DNA from: Pelodera strongyloides
Lineage: Eukaryota > Nematoda > Chromadorea > Rhabditida > Rhabditidae
Assembly (NCBI GenBank): GCA_036852015.1
Contig: JAANDG010000050.1
Span: 310,001-374,000, forward strand
DNA: 64,000 nucleotides
Direction of reading: 5' to 3'
In this document: positions 25,101-40,100 of the stretch, in pieces
Layout: the number at the start of each line of letters is the position of its first letter
Numbering within the stretch: the stretch's first letter is position 1
Program-made: the position numbers and the translations under genes
The notes under the pieces: generated by a model
The model's database searches: none
The model's input: only the letters and a program-made list of their open reading frames with translations
What the model was told of the DNA's origin: nothing

Positions 25101-28100
25101 GACCACTTTTCTTTCGCGCTTGCTGTAAAAAAAAGCATATGCCCTAACTATATTTTTTTCGTAATCCGCGCTAAACTTGGAGAGACAAACTACAAACTAC
25201 AAACTTAAATTCCACGAAAAATAACTGACTAGTGAGCAAATTGGCTCATTCAACCGATAAGTGAGCGCCAATCGTTGGAGATCCGAGAACATGTGATCGT
25301 GATTGAAAGAGATCGGATCGGCCTGGAAAACAATAAAAATAAAAATAAGGGCATGCATAATTCACATTTTTGACTTATTGAAAATTCGACAAAAGAAGAT
25401 TATTTAGTTACATCATATAGTTATTGACTATGTATAAGTATAAGCAAACTGATTTATTATGCCTATCGTATGAGTTTGGAGTTTGGGTGCCCAAGAATAT
25501 CATAATTTATTACGCACAAAGCCAATCAAAGAAAGCAATGTAACGTGCAGTTTGTGTTGGAAAATAAACGTAATGAATAAAACATAATAACGCAGTAGTA
25601 AAATAAGTCTCAACGAGCAAATTCGAAGTAAATCAGAAGAAATTCGTAGAATTTTGAAGAATGTGTCTATTGGTGTCCACTTATGTTCAGTGCGTTTTGA
25701 GCATGTTATTCAGTAAGATGGGCAGGTTCTATTCCAATAAAAATAAAAATAAGAAAATCAGCTAAATGATTTTCTAAAACTTGCTTGTATGATTTCGTCC
25801 ATTCCGTGTTTACTCGCTTTATCCGCAAACCCTTGTGCTTTCGATGGGGCCACCGAGCTTTGTTTGGGCGGAACTGGCTTGTAGGCCTGGCCCGTGGCCC
25901 GGTAGAGGGCCTGAAAATCCAATATTTTGTGACAAAATAAATGTAGACCGTGGCTACTGTGGGGCCAATAATGAACAGCCTGTTCAATCCCAATTTTGCT
26001 TCCTTACTTGCACGCAAGTAAAATATAAACGAGTCGCAAATATGAAGAGCAAATTATAAAATATGAAGCAAGTTACCTGAACCCATAAATGTCGTTCATT
26101 TTCATCGTCAGTGGCCATTTTCAGTTCGTCACCCTCTTTAATTGCGGTGAAGAAGTACTTTCCGCCTTGCGCCGAAAGTTCTAAATTAGATTTTTTATAC
26201 TTTTTATTGAACACAACCAGCAAAAAGCAAGATGTTTCAATAATAATTTTCGTATAATTTTTGTTGAACACAATCCGAAAAAAGGAAGACGTTTTAATGA
26301 ATACATGTAACATTTGTCTACATCATCATTTAGTTAAAGGGTCAGGTCCATTTCAAATTACTCCTATTTTTGGTGAATTCATCGGATTCTCCTTTTCAAA
26401 TACAGTAGGCTGAATTTTTTTTCGAATTTTCAGTCGTAAAATTCACGCAGTGTTCAGCAATTTACCATGGCCAGTCATACCCAACTATATATCGCAGTTG
26501 TCACCCCCCCCCCCTCCGCGCTAATTGGACAATATGCTCTATTGGGCGTGGCAATTGCGATATTGGCCAATCAGCGCGAAGGGGCGTTACAACTGCGATT
26601 GATTGTTGTGTATGACTGGTCATGGTAAATTGCTGAAAACTGCGTGAATATTGCGACTGAAAATTGGAAAAAAATTCAGCCTACTATATTTGAAACGGAG
26701 AATCCGACGGAGTCATCAAAAATAGGGGTAATTTGAAATGGACCTGACCCTTTCATGCTCGCAGCAACGCACACTGAATTACACATGAAGAATTGTACAG
26801 CGTACCGCGGAATCATTGAATAAACTCTATCGGTGCGTTGCGCGCCCTCGCTCATTTATCGGGGAAAGGGTGAGCGGCAAAATGTCGGTGGGCCGATGGT
26901 GTGCCAGAAGCGCGCCAGACAAGCGCCAGCTGTTTAATTCTAATGATTACTAAAAGATAATACCAGGATCTGGCTCGGGCATGTAGTCGATTGTGAATCC
27001 ATCCAGTTGGATAAATTCCGTTGGGTCCGACTTTTTTTGACGATAACTACACACGGCGAAAGCGTATTGAGACACCTAAAATTAGACTAGTCTTTAATTA
27101 GCTTAGCATAATTAAAACTGTATAATTACAATTGCGCACCCCAAAAGCAATTAGAATGGGCAGCGGCCGCGGCGATACTTTTTTGTGTATGAATATCACC
27201 AAGACAATCAATTTTTGTGTATGAATATCACCAAGACAGTCGAAATAACCTTTTCTAATGCATAATTTAGAGTCAAGCAATTAAATTTAACAACATAATA
27301 TTTTATAATTAGCATTAGAATTTAGAAAGTTTTCTTCACCTGAACTAGGCAGAAGAACCTCCGTTTCCACTTTTTCCAGGCCGCCCTTCCCATACAGTAA
27401 CAATAGCCACAGTACTTGAGGTTTGGTGGTTTCTCGACTCGAATCGCTATCCGAATCTGCAATTTTTTCAGTTTTTAGTATTTTATTTAAGTTTATAACT
27501 TATTATTTGCTGAGTGAGGCTATTAGTTTTGCTCAAATTACGGTAGTTTTTAGTTCGCCATCATTCCGTGTGGTTCCTGCGCGAAGCAGTTTATCGCGGT
27601 TTTCAGAAATGCTCGTAGTTTTATTATAGTTATTTATTACAAACCAAACTAGTGAACCTACCTTTAGGTTTTGGTCGGCACTGTTCTTCGGAACAGTCAT
27701 TGTGTAGAGTTCGGGAGTTCGGGAGCAGTTTGGCGTTGGTTGGATGATTACCTGAAGAGCAAAGTACAAATACTTATTATACGACCTTAATTTTTACGTT
27801 TATTTTAGACTGACACACAATGTATGGTCTCGTGCAACTTTTGGGTAACAATGAGAAAAATATTCTCATTATGGCAGGCATAATTTGTCTTTCACTAATT
27901 ATAGTTGTAAAGATAAGGCAGATGCACACGCACAACAGAAGTACAAACAAACGTTTCTTAAAACAAACCTTTCCGAGTTCTTTATCCTCAAACGATACGA
28001 TGCTCTTGATCTCGGTGTACAATTTCACTTTGACCACGGGGAGCGGGTTCTTGGTGGTGAAGTCTCCCTGCGTGTCCCAACTGAAAACACGTTTGCTAAG

Positions 28101-31100
28101 ATTAGGCGGAACATACAAACCGTTTACTTGTATAGGTTTGTTTCTTGCTCAGGGACCTTTCTCATTAAGAAACTGATAACGGCTTCACTTTAAAGTTCTT
28201 TGCTCTATAGAAAAAAAACATGGGTAAGTGTCTTAAGAAAATGGCACATGGCTACATATGAATTTTAGAATAACGACGCGACTTTATCCGGTAGTAGGAC
28301 CTAGAAAGGCTGTAGTGAAGTACCATGGTTTGGACGCTTCGGCGTGGTCCGTTTGTAGTTTACATCCATCGACTTCCATTGTACAGTAGACAATCTTATT
28401 AGAGGCGACGGCCTTCAGGTTCTGCACTTCCATCACCACGACCTCAAAAAGAAACAATGGATTTGGTACTAATTGGCATTTGGTTTGGGTATGTCTATGG
28501 GCCGGCCTGGTGGTTAAGTGCCGTTTAGTGGTCAAGTGCTCATGCAAAGGCCACACGTTCGATTCCCGTCCCAGGCGACGCTGTCTTGTTCTCGAAGGTC
28601 TACTATGTACACCGCTTCCGCGCTCGATTGTGTGCACTTTTTTTTACTTGAGCCTCTGGTGCAATCCTCCTTGTACAACCTTTCACCAACATTCGTTTCA
28701 CCAATATTAAAGCGAAATACCGGCCGGTTTTTTGAAATACATATCGAGAACACCAGCAGCTTATACAAATGAGCATAAATAAGAACAAAAAATCGAGCAA
28801 AATTCGAGTAAACTTGCATAAATAAGTAAGAATGCACCTACGATGCGTTTCAAAAACCGGCCAGTATTGTCGCTTTAACAAAAAAATAAACTCCAACCTC
28901 CATATTGAACGTGAGCACGACATCGCTCTTCGTCAGTGTCACGTCACCATCATCGCTGTCGTTTTTATTGAGCGAATTTGAACTTGTTCGCCGCTTTAAG
29001 CTGAAGTTAACGTCAATTATTGATTTTTCACAAATCAATCAATAAATCAGGGTTTTCAAGCACTCGTAAACATTTCAGCTGGCAGATACGCTTGGGAATT
29101 TTCAACCGGGAATTTTCCAACAAACACAGAAGTCTAGAAAATGCGTGTGAATTAAAAAAACGGGGCTGGTGCGTCAAAACATGGATTGACTCCAACATAC
29201 ATTCGGTTATAAAGAGTGGTGATTTATTAATGTACTTACAAAAACATAAGGACTAGAGAAAAGTTTGTTGTGAGCTTATTCGCGCTAAATATGTAGCTCA
29301 ACATTAGGGCACGTACAATGAAATCTTCAAAATATACACAAGATGCAGTGTGCAACGTTTGTTCTAATGCTAACTAAAATCGCACAAAATGGTAACTTCT
29401 AAAATAATGGTATTTCAATTGTTGTTCTACTCGGCGACTACTGCTAAGGCTAGGGTATAATCACTAATTACCTAAGCTTGTCACCACGGCATTCAAGGCA
29501 AAATTCAACAAGATACCAACAAAGGGACTGTATACAGTAAGCCAGAACACATTTCAGGCGCCACACAAAGAACGATCATGATCGAGATAAGCCAATCAAT
29601 CAATCAATAACACAAATCATTCAGGAACACACAGGATCGATAAGGAAAAGCAAGAATACGGTAGATTTTCACACTATCTAAAACACCTCATTCAATGAAA
29701 AAGTCGCTAATTTTCTACGTAATACCTCAGTCGGCGAAGCGCCCTGTAGCATATAATAAACAGATTGAATAGTTTACCGCCCTCCTTTAAAGCTGTATGA
29801 TACGTGGTTCTGAAACTTTGACTTGAGGAGTGAACTCTCATGTGTTACTTTCATATGTGCCCTTCTGTGCCGGAAAGGCAAAGAAGAACACAATAATTAA
29901 TAGGATAGGATTTGCACTTCTCTGTAATTCAAAACCACGTATCTTATAAAATAAAGGAGAAAGGTTTGAAGCCGTGTGATTTTGTTTGTATGTCCGCAAC
30001 GTTTTTCTAAGTTTCAGGTCTTTGGCATAAGTATGCCAACTTTTCGCGACACTTCAAAATAAAATAAGCGCAATTGATTCTTATTCCAAAAACTTTGGAA
30101 TATACGCTTTAGATGTTTCATATACATATACGATATGCCCATTGTTTGCGAGTACTTCGACGCCTACGTAGTATTGGAAAGTCGCCACAGGCGGCGATAG
30201 CCGTCAGGTAACTAAATAAAGTCTGTTTTCATGTTCGAATGTCCTCTGTGCCTGAGGACTAAAGGCGAGATAAAAAGCAGAAAAGCTTTGCATTTTCAAG
30301 CTCAAGCTGTGCGCCACGAAAACTTTAAGCTAAAGCTCGCAAACCAGACAATTGCACACGATTGCACTCAGGCTGATAACCAATACGAAGACAGGACATT
30401 GCCACACAATCTCTTCTCTCTTTGTAAAGAAAGAGAAAGAGAAAGAACAAATAACAATCATTTTTGACGGGATGGATGTTTTGCGATGTTTGTAGGTGTC
30501 ACTCGGAAGGATTAATTGATTTCACCTATTCTTAAAGCGGTATGTCACGTGGTTCGTGAGATGTATAATGAACTTCTGCATTTCCGTATATCAAATGCAA
30601 ATGTCTGCGACGTTCTGAGCATTTCGGTACAGCATGGTACGCCGTTTGCACATAAACACACAAGAATGCAGTTGTTCAACGTTCCAACCACGCGGCATAT
30701 CGCTTTAATCAAGTATCCACCTACACACATCAGCACAGTGCTCTCACAAAAGGTTCTGATTTCAAACGTGATATCAAAGGACAATTTTTCTGGCTCATAC
30801 ATTCTGTGTATGCATATGCAAACCTGTTGAATAGCGATAGATCCTCAATCGATCGAGATCTAAAATACGCACTTTATACCGTACTCGTTAAAAAATTCAA
30901 AATCCCGCTCAAAGGGTGTTTGGGTGAGGTGTCAAACGGGGCACACGGTTCCACGAGCAAAAATCAATCGAATTTCATATTTATGCTTTATTTTTTCCAA
31001 TTTGTAAATTTATACTCGTGAACCCGTGTATGTGGAAGTGGCTTCTGCACTACGGTGCAATAGGCAGAAAGAGAAGAAGGAGGCAGAGAGGTCAGACAAT

Positions 31101-34100
31101 GAGAAAACTATTTTGCGTGCGTTGCGCTACCGTACACCAATGCGTTGCGTGGTCGTGTGGTGCGTCGATCGATATTTAATTCTGGTGTAATTATTGGCAG
31201 ACAAAATACAACAATTTGATTTCGAAAGAGTTAGCAAAATAATTGCAAGCGAAGAGAAAAACACGATGAATGCTTATTTAAAGGGAGAAAATATTGTAGC
31301 ATGGGTAGCAAATGTATAGGTTTTTTGGGTCATAAAATGTAGGGTTTTGGGGTTACAAAGCAATCTTGAATGGGGAAACTATGAGATATAATCATATAAT
31401 ACACATGTTTCACACCACACATATAATATGGGTTGCCCATTTGGAATAATTGAAACAACTGGTTCGCTCGAATAATGTGATGAAATTTACTGGAAAAAAA
31501 TTGTATCAAGCTGAAGTCTCAAAAGGCAGTTGTTTCTATAAATGAAGCATTTTTTATCCAAAGTTTTTTTTATCCAAAAACTAATTTACTAAAGGAAAGA
31601 CTGAAGTCACTAAAAATGCAAAAAAAAATCAATAAATATGTTTAGTGCCGTGACACGTGTTTTCTGCTGCATTACACGTTCAAGAAAAGAAAAAATGTGT
31701 TGTAAGAAAAATTGTCATCCAGGGTGTTGTTACTTTATCGGGGTCAACCAATCGATAAATCAACAAATTATTTTCGAGCTTCAAGCAATCAATAAATCAA
31801 TAAAATCGATAAAACAATTGTCAAAAATGGAATCATTTAATGATTTTCGATTGGTGGGACGCCTGATAAACTAGTTTGTTGGGTGTGTGGGCGGGGTTAA
31901 CTCAAACAAAAACGAACATCAATCGATAACCTATCAAACGATCGATAAATCGATATATACCGTACACCGTACCTCTTCTTGGAACTTTGGCTGAAATCGA
32001 CACAATTTCAATTGAATTTTTTAATTGCGTGCTGGATTCTCAAGGACTGGAAACCGCGCAATTTGGAATGATAATTAGAAATTAGAAATTATTAGAATAT
32101 ATTTGGCCACCTAGACAAGTTCCAGTTTGGAAGGTTCACCAGGGTCCAAGTATGTGAACATGCCACAAACTACAAGTTAGTCGGTATCGAATCATATGGA
32201 ATCGTAGTGCAATTGCGGCGCACTTCATTGACCCGAGCTTTGCTATACATCCTGACAAATATGTCAGATTTAAAGCGGTGACACGCGCTTCCGAAGCTAA
32301 ATTTTTCATGCAACTATGTGCCCCCGCCTAGACACTTCCGGCACAGAACGCAACACAGGTTCCAAATAATATAGGAACCACGTGCCATTCCGCTTTACAG
32401 ACAAGGTCAACGGCCAATGAAGGACGCCCATAACTTTGTACATTTGTGTGTTCTTTGATCCCTACCGTAATACTATAGCAATCATGTGCAGCCAGCGTCT
32501 GCTGGAATGACGTCTGTATTTCTATTGGTACGAAACCCGATTACGCTACCTATTTGGCTAATATCCTATGAAATTGCGAACTACAAACTACAACACAGAC
32601 ACGTTCCAACCTGCGTTTAACTTACAAAAATACGAATTCCAGCAAAAAAAAACACTATCAAATTTGTGTAAAGGAGCCTCATGACTTCGAACCCAAAACG
32701 TAGTGAGCACATGTAACTTATATTAAGGTGGCATAACAAGCGGTTTGTGAAACATATGTTGACCACTGCTTGCCGCGTATTGCGTGCTTTGTACCAAAAG
32801 CACATTTCAAACACCGCCTGTTATACCGCATTAAAGTTGAATTGAGGTCCAAGTACCGTAACCGTCAAAACCGGAAGTAAAGTCTCACCGAGATCGGTTG
32901 TCCTTCCTCTTTCCGACGTTTTGTCCTCTGGGAGTGACGGGGACCGATTCCAAGTTGGAAATTAAAAGATTAATCGACTGTCGAACTTCGTCCATATACA
33001 ATGTCTCCATGTCTTTCACCACGAATTTCGGCATCATTTTTCGCATCTGAATGACAACGGAAAATAGAAAAAGCGGAAGAAACCGGGTATTACAAAGTTT
33101 AGATTGTTGATCGTTAGCTTCAGAAACACGCATTCAATGTTATTTGGTAGTTGTGGTTATTATATAAAGGAGAAGGGTTTTCTTTTTTGTTTGTGTGAAC
33201 GCAACGAAAATTCGAACATATAAAGGATATAAAAGGAGAGCCGGAGTCTCTTGAGCAAGCGAAATTGAATATTGTTTCATGGTTTTTTTCTTTCTTAAAA
33301 AACGCAGCAAACGTTTCACACAAGTGCTTTTAAACTATGAAAGTCGCCTCAGGCGGCGATAGCCGTCTGGTCATCAATATTTTACTCCCGAAAAGTTGGA
33401 GATCGTACTGTGGGATCAGCAGTTCTATAGTATGTATATCACTAGTAAAACGTATGTGTCTAGTAAGCTATCGAAAGCGGGCATTGTGGAAAAGTTTATA
33501 TGTTCGTCACGGTATTAATTCGTTTCGTATCGTTGACAGTTTACGTCGACAGTTTACCTTATGAATATCCTTCAAGCATTCCTCCCTCGTTGTGACTTCT
33601 CGTCGGATAGCAGCCGCTTGTTCGTCAGGGTTGTCCAGCTACAAAGGGATATTACATGTCTCCGAAACTCACCGAAACTCATAGAAACTCATAGAAACTC
33701 TTCCGGAAATTGAATGAAACCCAACCGCACATGCATGGAAAAGACAGTAACTGTAGCGGGAATCAAACCCCCGACACCTGGCTCAGAATTAGCCACTTGG
33801 CACTGAGCCATGGAGGCACATGCCACACTTACCTGTAAAGCGTTGAAAATGATCTGGTGCTCAAATTTCTTGACGGCCAGTATTTGTTGGAACATATCGA
33901 AAAGTTGATCTTTTCCCAGGATAACGTCTGCATTGGTCGGGTTAACACCGCGCAATCGACCTCTGAAAATAAATTGATTATTAGTGATTAAAGAAATATC
34001 GTATGCCCAAGGTTCCCACCGAATAAGCAAGCTCAACAATAAAGGTGGGTATATAGTACATTAAATTATTCACAGTTAGGAGGATCAAGCTAGAGTGAAG

Positions 34101-37100
34101 ATGTCGCAATCACACTCGACTGTTGCTAACAAAGTTACTTACTGCCTTAAAAAGCCTTACAAGACAAAGGACACGTATTAAAATTAGAAGCAGACCGCAA
34201 GAAACTAGAAGGTCAGTTCTATGACTTATCTTTGAAAAAATTAACTATATTACATTAAAGCGAAATGCCGGCCGGTTTTTGAAACGCATTGCGTGCGCCT
34301 GCTTTCTTATGCAGCATATGCAAATGAGCAAAAATTAGAATAAAAACAATTAGACCCCACTTTGCATAAATGCATAGGAACGCAAGTACTTGATTCAAAA
34401 ACCGGCCGGGATTTCGCTTTAATATTGTTTCTACTGTAACAAGCTACGAAACACACATAATTGGACGAAAGACAATAAAATTCACAAAACAAGAGACGAA
34501 TGACAAATACAGTAACTGTTGAACTTCCAGGTCACAAATTGACAAATGGACATTTACAAAAGACAATTGACAGTTCACTGTGTCAGGTGTTAAAGCGAAA
34601 TGCTAGCCCCTTTGGAAAATTTGCATATGATAAGCAAATCCCATGTATCCTATGCTAATTTTGTACGATCGTCCACGGCAATCGTACAAAATTAGCATAG
34701 GATACATGGGATTTGCTTATCATATGATCGTACAAAATTAGCATAGGATACATCGGATTTGCTTATCATATGCAAATATTCCGAAGGGGCTAGCATTTCG
34801 CTTTAAAATGCGTAGTTCAAAATTGTCAGTATCTATAAATATTATTCTCCGCTGAACGATGTGGACACTTGGGCACCTATGAAGTATGAAGTAGCACATA
34901 AATGATAGAAGTAGAAGAGACATGAATCAGCTTATTTCTTAATATGCACATGAATAAAGTGTGTCTGTTCCATTATGAGAAATCACGTTACGCTCGTAAC
35001 TATTTATAATCATGCAAATGCTGGGCTTCAGGAGGATAAGAAAGAGAAAAGTAAACGAGCGAGGGTTTGACATAACATGGATTCTTACGATGAACGAAGA
35101 AATAAAGCAATATGCACGTGGTTTTGTTGGTTCTGTGCCCTTTGCCTCTCAGGCACATAATGTGACATTCAAAAACCACGTGTCATCCGCTTTAAAACTA
35201 GCTATGAAGAAATCGCAGAGGTAATAGAGCAGAGATGCAGAAAGGGGGAGAGAAACAGGCGGAGAGACATTTTCATAAGTTTGGAAAGATAAGCTGTATG
35301 ATAAATAGACGATCAAGCAAGTAATGATCCGAAATAAATTCTATAAAAATAAAGTATTTTACCGCATCGACATCCGAACTGATCCTCTGAAACTATACAC
35401 ACAAACTTGTTTCTACTGTTAAATGAAAGTTGATATTATTAAACGAAAAGCTAACCCATGTGCTACTATCGAAACTGTAATGTTATACTTACTTTAATCT
35501 AAATATATATAAAGCAGTATAGCACGTGGTTTGTACGCTGGACATCAGACTATCATCTATTATTTCTTATACGCTAATGATTGTACTGCGTTGGGCATTT
35601 CCGGCGCAGTTCATTACAGTTTGGGAATAAACTCGGTCAGCATAGGGTCGAAAACCGCGTGTCATACCGCTTTAATCCCAAACACAACTTGTAACTTGTC
35701 TACCATACCTTGCTGGTCGCGCATTCGTATCCTCGTCACCGCGTATTATCGTATCAAACTTGGCCATCCAAGAATTTAATACAGTTTCTTTGCTGAGACC
35801 GTCTATCTCAGGAAGCGATTTGATGCGCTTCTCAACGTTACAGCGAAACACCTGAAACATTTATCCCATCACAAAATATTAATATTTATTGGTAAGACAA
35901 CGACATAATAAGGGTTGATTGGTTAACGCGAAATACCGGCCGGTTCTTGAAACGCATCGTGGAGACAACTGAATTCTTACGTATTTATGCTAATTTGCTC
36001 GAATTTAGCTCGATTTTTTATTATAATTTATTGTAATTTGCGTAAGCTGCATGAGAATGCTGGTGTACTCGATACGTTTCAAAAACCGGCCGCTTTGACA
36101 ATCAATACAGAGAAAGAACGTCAATCAAAGGGAACCCTAAGATAAAAAATAATCAATAGGGTCTCAGCTGGGTAAGGAAAAGTTTAGGCAGAAAAAAGGG
36201 AGGGGCTAAAGGCTAAGGCTCGTGGAAACAATAATAGTCGGTTTTTCAAAAAGTAATAAAAAACGCACTTACCTCTCTAAAGTCGTGTTGTGAGAACCCG
36301 CCGGCCTGTACGACCTTTTGTACCCGTTCGGATTTGAGAAAAACCTGGAAAACGAGTTTAAATATCGACATTCACTAAAATTTATATATATATTCGTTTA
36401 AATTAATATTAGTAACACCAGACAACGCACTCATTGAATAATTTTAAAATAAATATAAAATCAACGTCTAACAAAAAAAACTTAAATTTTACCTCAAAAT
36501 AAGATTGTATAGCTTTGGTGAATGCCTCATCCGCCACGATTTGCGTGTCGCCTTTAAGGAATTGATTGAACCTGCAAAAAAAGATAACAACAATCGTAAA
36601 ACCGTCGGTATGCGGTCGCCAAATGGTTTCCATCAAATAATTATCAGGGACCATTTCATAGCCGATAAGATTCCATGTGCAGACAGCTTTCGAACGAAAT
36701 TAGTCGCCACGTGGTCACCAAATGGTCGCGAAATAGTTATAATTATAATAACCCACCGATCCTTTATCCTGGCCAATTCCTGTTTGTTCACTTTCATTTG
36801 CCGTCTCGCCATGTCGGTGGGTTGTTTTGCATTAAAGTGATACGCAACGCATCGGGCCACCAGAACATACAATTGAAGTTTACGCTTTCGCTCTTCCTCT
36901 TCGTTTTCGGCACTGAAAATGCGTTTGTTTTTTCACTGAAATTTTTTTTTGGAAATATTGAGGCGCGCAAATTTTCTTACCCCTTTCTGCCAAAACAAAT
37001 ATCTATAAATTGTAAATAAATGTAACCATACACAATTTATTCCAAGTCTCGGTCATTATACATTAGTTGTACAGATGCACGCTCCATGAAGTTGGAATGG

Positions 37101-40100
37101 TGTAGATATTCAGTGTGACGCAGGACAGCTCTGCCTCTTACGCAGGTATTCGTATATAATCACATACAACGTGCCATTTTGTTTACAATGGTAAGTGAGA
37201 GCTGAGGAACCTAGCTCAGGAACAAGTTTGGTGTGTTTGAGCTTCTTACCATATTTCGACAGTACTAGTGCTGTACTCTGAACAAAAAGGCGCCGTTTGA
37301 AGTTTCGCGGCCGTGGTCGACGTAATTCTACTGTATGTTCAACTGTACTGTATTGCATATCTTCTAATAGGTAAACAATTAATATACCGTATCCTTTCCT
37401 GTTCCTCTTTCGATAAATTTTCGTCGACCATAATCGTAGTGCCTGTGCCGGCTGCGTCTTCCACGTTGCTCTCGTCATCTGAGATGTCTTGAGATGTTTG
37501 CAGGACAGGTCTAGATCCGGTTGACGTGGTGCGGACCTAAAAAGCACAGGTCTTTAAACTTCCATATTCGCATACTCATAGCCATTGGAAACTGCAAATC
37601 GGCCTATCTACAATGTGTTTTTTTTTATTTCGAGCGTTACACACATAGCCACAACCAAACAACTAAAGAAACTATGTTTATTTCATAATACATTTAGCTA
37701 GCCTTGGCCTTAGTCACTACGCACACACGCGCGTGTACCATGATTGATACACATATTTTACGTAAGCAAAAATATTCCATCTAATATCAAATTGCATATA
37801 TTTCATCATAAAATGAAGTGCTATAATTTAGTTGAAAATGTCCCCAATTGTAATAATATCTTCTCGTTTCTCTTTTCTCGAACTAGGAATAGCCTCTCCG
37901 CACGAGCCCTTTCCTAATGAATTATTCAAAAAATGAGATCGTTTTTCGAGTGATGTGGACCGCTTGTTTACTATACATGTTCGATTGGGAAATATAATAT
38001 AGTGACGGAAAGTGTAATAATAGGAGACGTCATACACAAGATAGCTGACTTCATGTAGTGATACATTAATACAGTAAGCCACAGCAACATAGCATAAGGA
38101 AGAGAATAACATATTAGCTTTACAAACTCTACTGAAAAGTACATTTTGTGTTTAGTAAATTCAACACCTATTTTTTTCTACAGGAGTCACGCTTACTATA
38201 TCCAACCTCAACATAACACTAGAGTAGAGACATATGTACAAGCATCTTTCTCTTATTTTTGCAAGATGGTTTTTCTTAAAGCGAAATACCGGCTGGTTCT
38301 CGAGTACCCCATCGTTCTTATGCAGCTTATGCAAATGAACATAAATTGGACTAAAAATCGAGCTAAATTCGAGTAAATTAGCGAAATACATAAGAATTCA
38401 TCTGTCCGCGATGCGTTTTAAAAACCGGCCGGTATTTCGCTTTAATATAATTAGTACTCACATTCTTCTGTGGCGTGTTGAAAGAGTCATTTCTCCGTTG
38501 TCCCAGTGAATTGTCCCTTTTTAGTGAGTTGCACTGCGATACACTGTCTGACGGGGCTGGGGAGTTTGACCTCGGGGAAGAAGTTAACCCTCCCAACAGG
38601 GAACGTTTCTTGGGGAAGGTTGAGATCTGAAAGGAATAGATACATATGAACCTCAAGGTACAATCGCTTTCAGAGAATCAAAGGGAAAAACATAATTAGT
38701 GGATACTACATTTCCTTTAAACATTATATGTCTACCCTATTGTTTTAACATGTTTTGCCCTGCTTATTAGCTTGCACGTGAAACACGTAGAATTTCGTGT
38801 TGCTTATTTCAGAATTGGTAATTAACAATGAAAAAAAATGCCGTTTTCAATATGGCGGTAAAACTAGCCATTTTCTTTATAGACATTCCAGCTAATGGAA
38901 TTATTACGGGTTTAATTTAATACTTTAATTAGTAGTAATTTAAAATTTAATACAATTCGGAAGAATATATATATTCTCCCTTTCAACTCTCCCCTTTTTA
39001 CATTTGCAAAGATTTTGGAAGCAGCTTTCCCGTCAAATATTCCTCGTCCTCGAGACACAATAATGGTAGGGTTGTCTTTTGAAACGATGCCGATTTTCTG
39101 CGCCTTCTATTTAAAGCGCTATGGCACGTGGTTTGTGATTCCATTCTGTTCCCAAGCTGACACGGGATGGCATGTGATTCTTAGCAAGAAGTTGTCTTTA
39201 TCTGTCTTATTAAGTTCCTAGGCAGACTCCCAAAAGTATGTTCATCCAAAACCGTCAGCGCATCGCTTTGCACATTGTGGAATTCCGTTTTTATTCATTT
39301 CGCGTAGCATTATTCGAGTCTATGTTGCGTTGTGTTGTGATGCTAACGCCCTTCTTTCTATTTTTTTTTTGCTTTTTTTTTGTTGAAGAAAACATGCATT
39401 ATCTGCACACATCACCAAAACACATGCCTTTTTTTGCCCTTTTGAAGAGTTTGTGGAAAAGCTCCCTTGATAATACTTCTACACTTTGACTTACTAACTT
39501 ATTAAGCGAAGGCAATTACGCGCCAAGGGTACGCGATGTTAGCTAGGGGGATGAGCGAGTTGGCGCACGTATGGCGATCTTGTGGCGGACATACCGCGCA
39601 TTCTTTCCCGGGACACGATCTTCTGCCACCAAAAACACTCAAGTGTGCAAACCCAAAGTCCTCACTTTATATTTAATTCCAAAATGCTTCGGCTCATTTT
39701 CCCCTTTACTTCCCAGTATTAATCATGCTTTTCAAAAAAAAAACTTTCTCGTTTCCCTGAAAGGAATATTGGTGATTGGTTTGGGTAGGGAGAGGGCCGG
39801 GAATTTGTCCCCAGGGAAGGGAGGATAGAACACTAAAAATAAGAGAGGGACTCAAAACTAGCTTTTGACGTTTTGACTGACCCCGTTTTTGTGGCGAAAA
39901 CGAAAGACGCAACCTAATGGACAAAAGTGGACAGAGGCCCTTGGCCGTGGGCCACAATAGATTGAGAAATACATAGAAAGAGAGAAATAGGAGCAAGCCA
40001 AGGTGGCAAAGACCTCAAAGGGCAGAGGTCACTTCAAAGTTTTTTGTTTGTTTTCTATCTTTATAAAAATTCATTAAAACAAACACTGGGACACATGAGA

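Larger units (their letters stand above)
29001..32888 (-). other. 3.9 kb unc-31 intron, repeat-rich
   Basis: Phase passes directly from exon 10 to exon 11 (CG+C gives Arg), so no missing exon is required. It holds four CACGTGG-family palindromes and a Helitron-like copy. The frame at 30231-30467 and others here have no splice support or family resemblance. Confidence 0.6.

Noticed and set aside
33752..33826. Functional tRNA gene on the minus strand
   Set aside because: Acceptor ends do not pair and the anticodon loop is not normal; scored as a SINE fragment instead.
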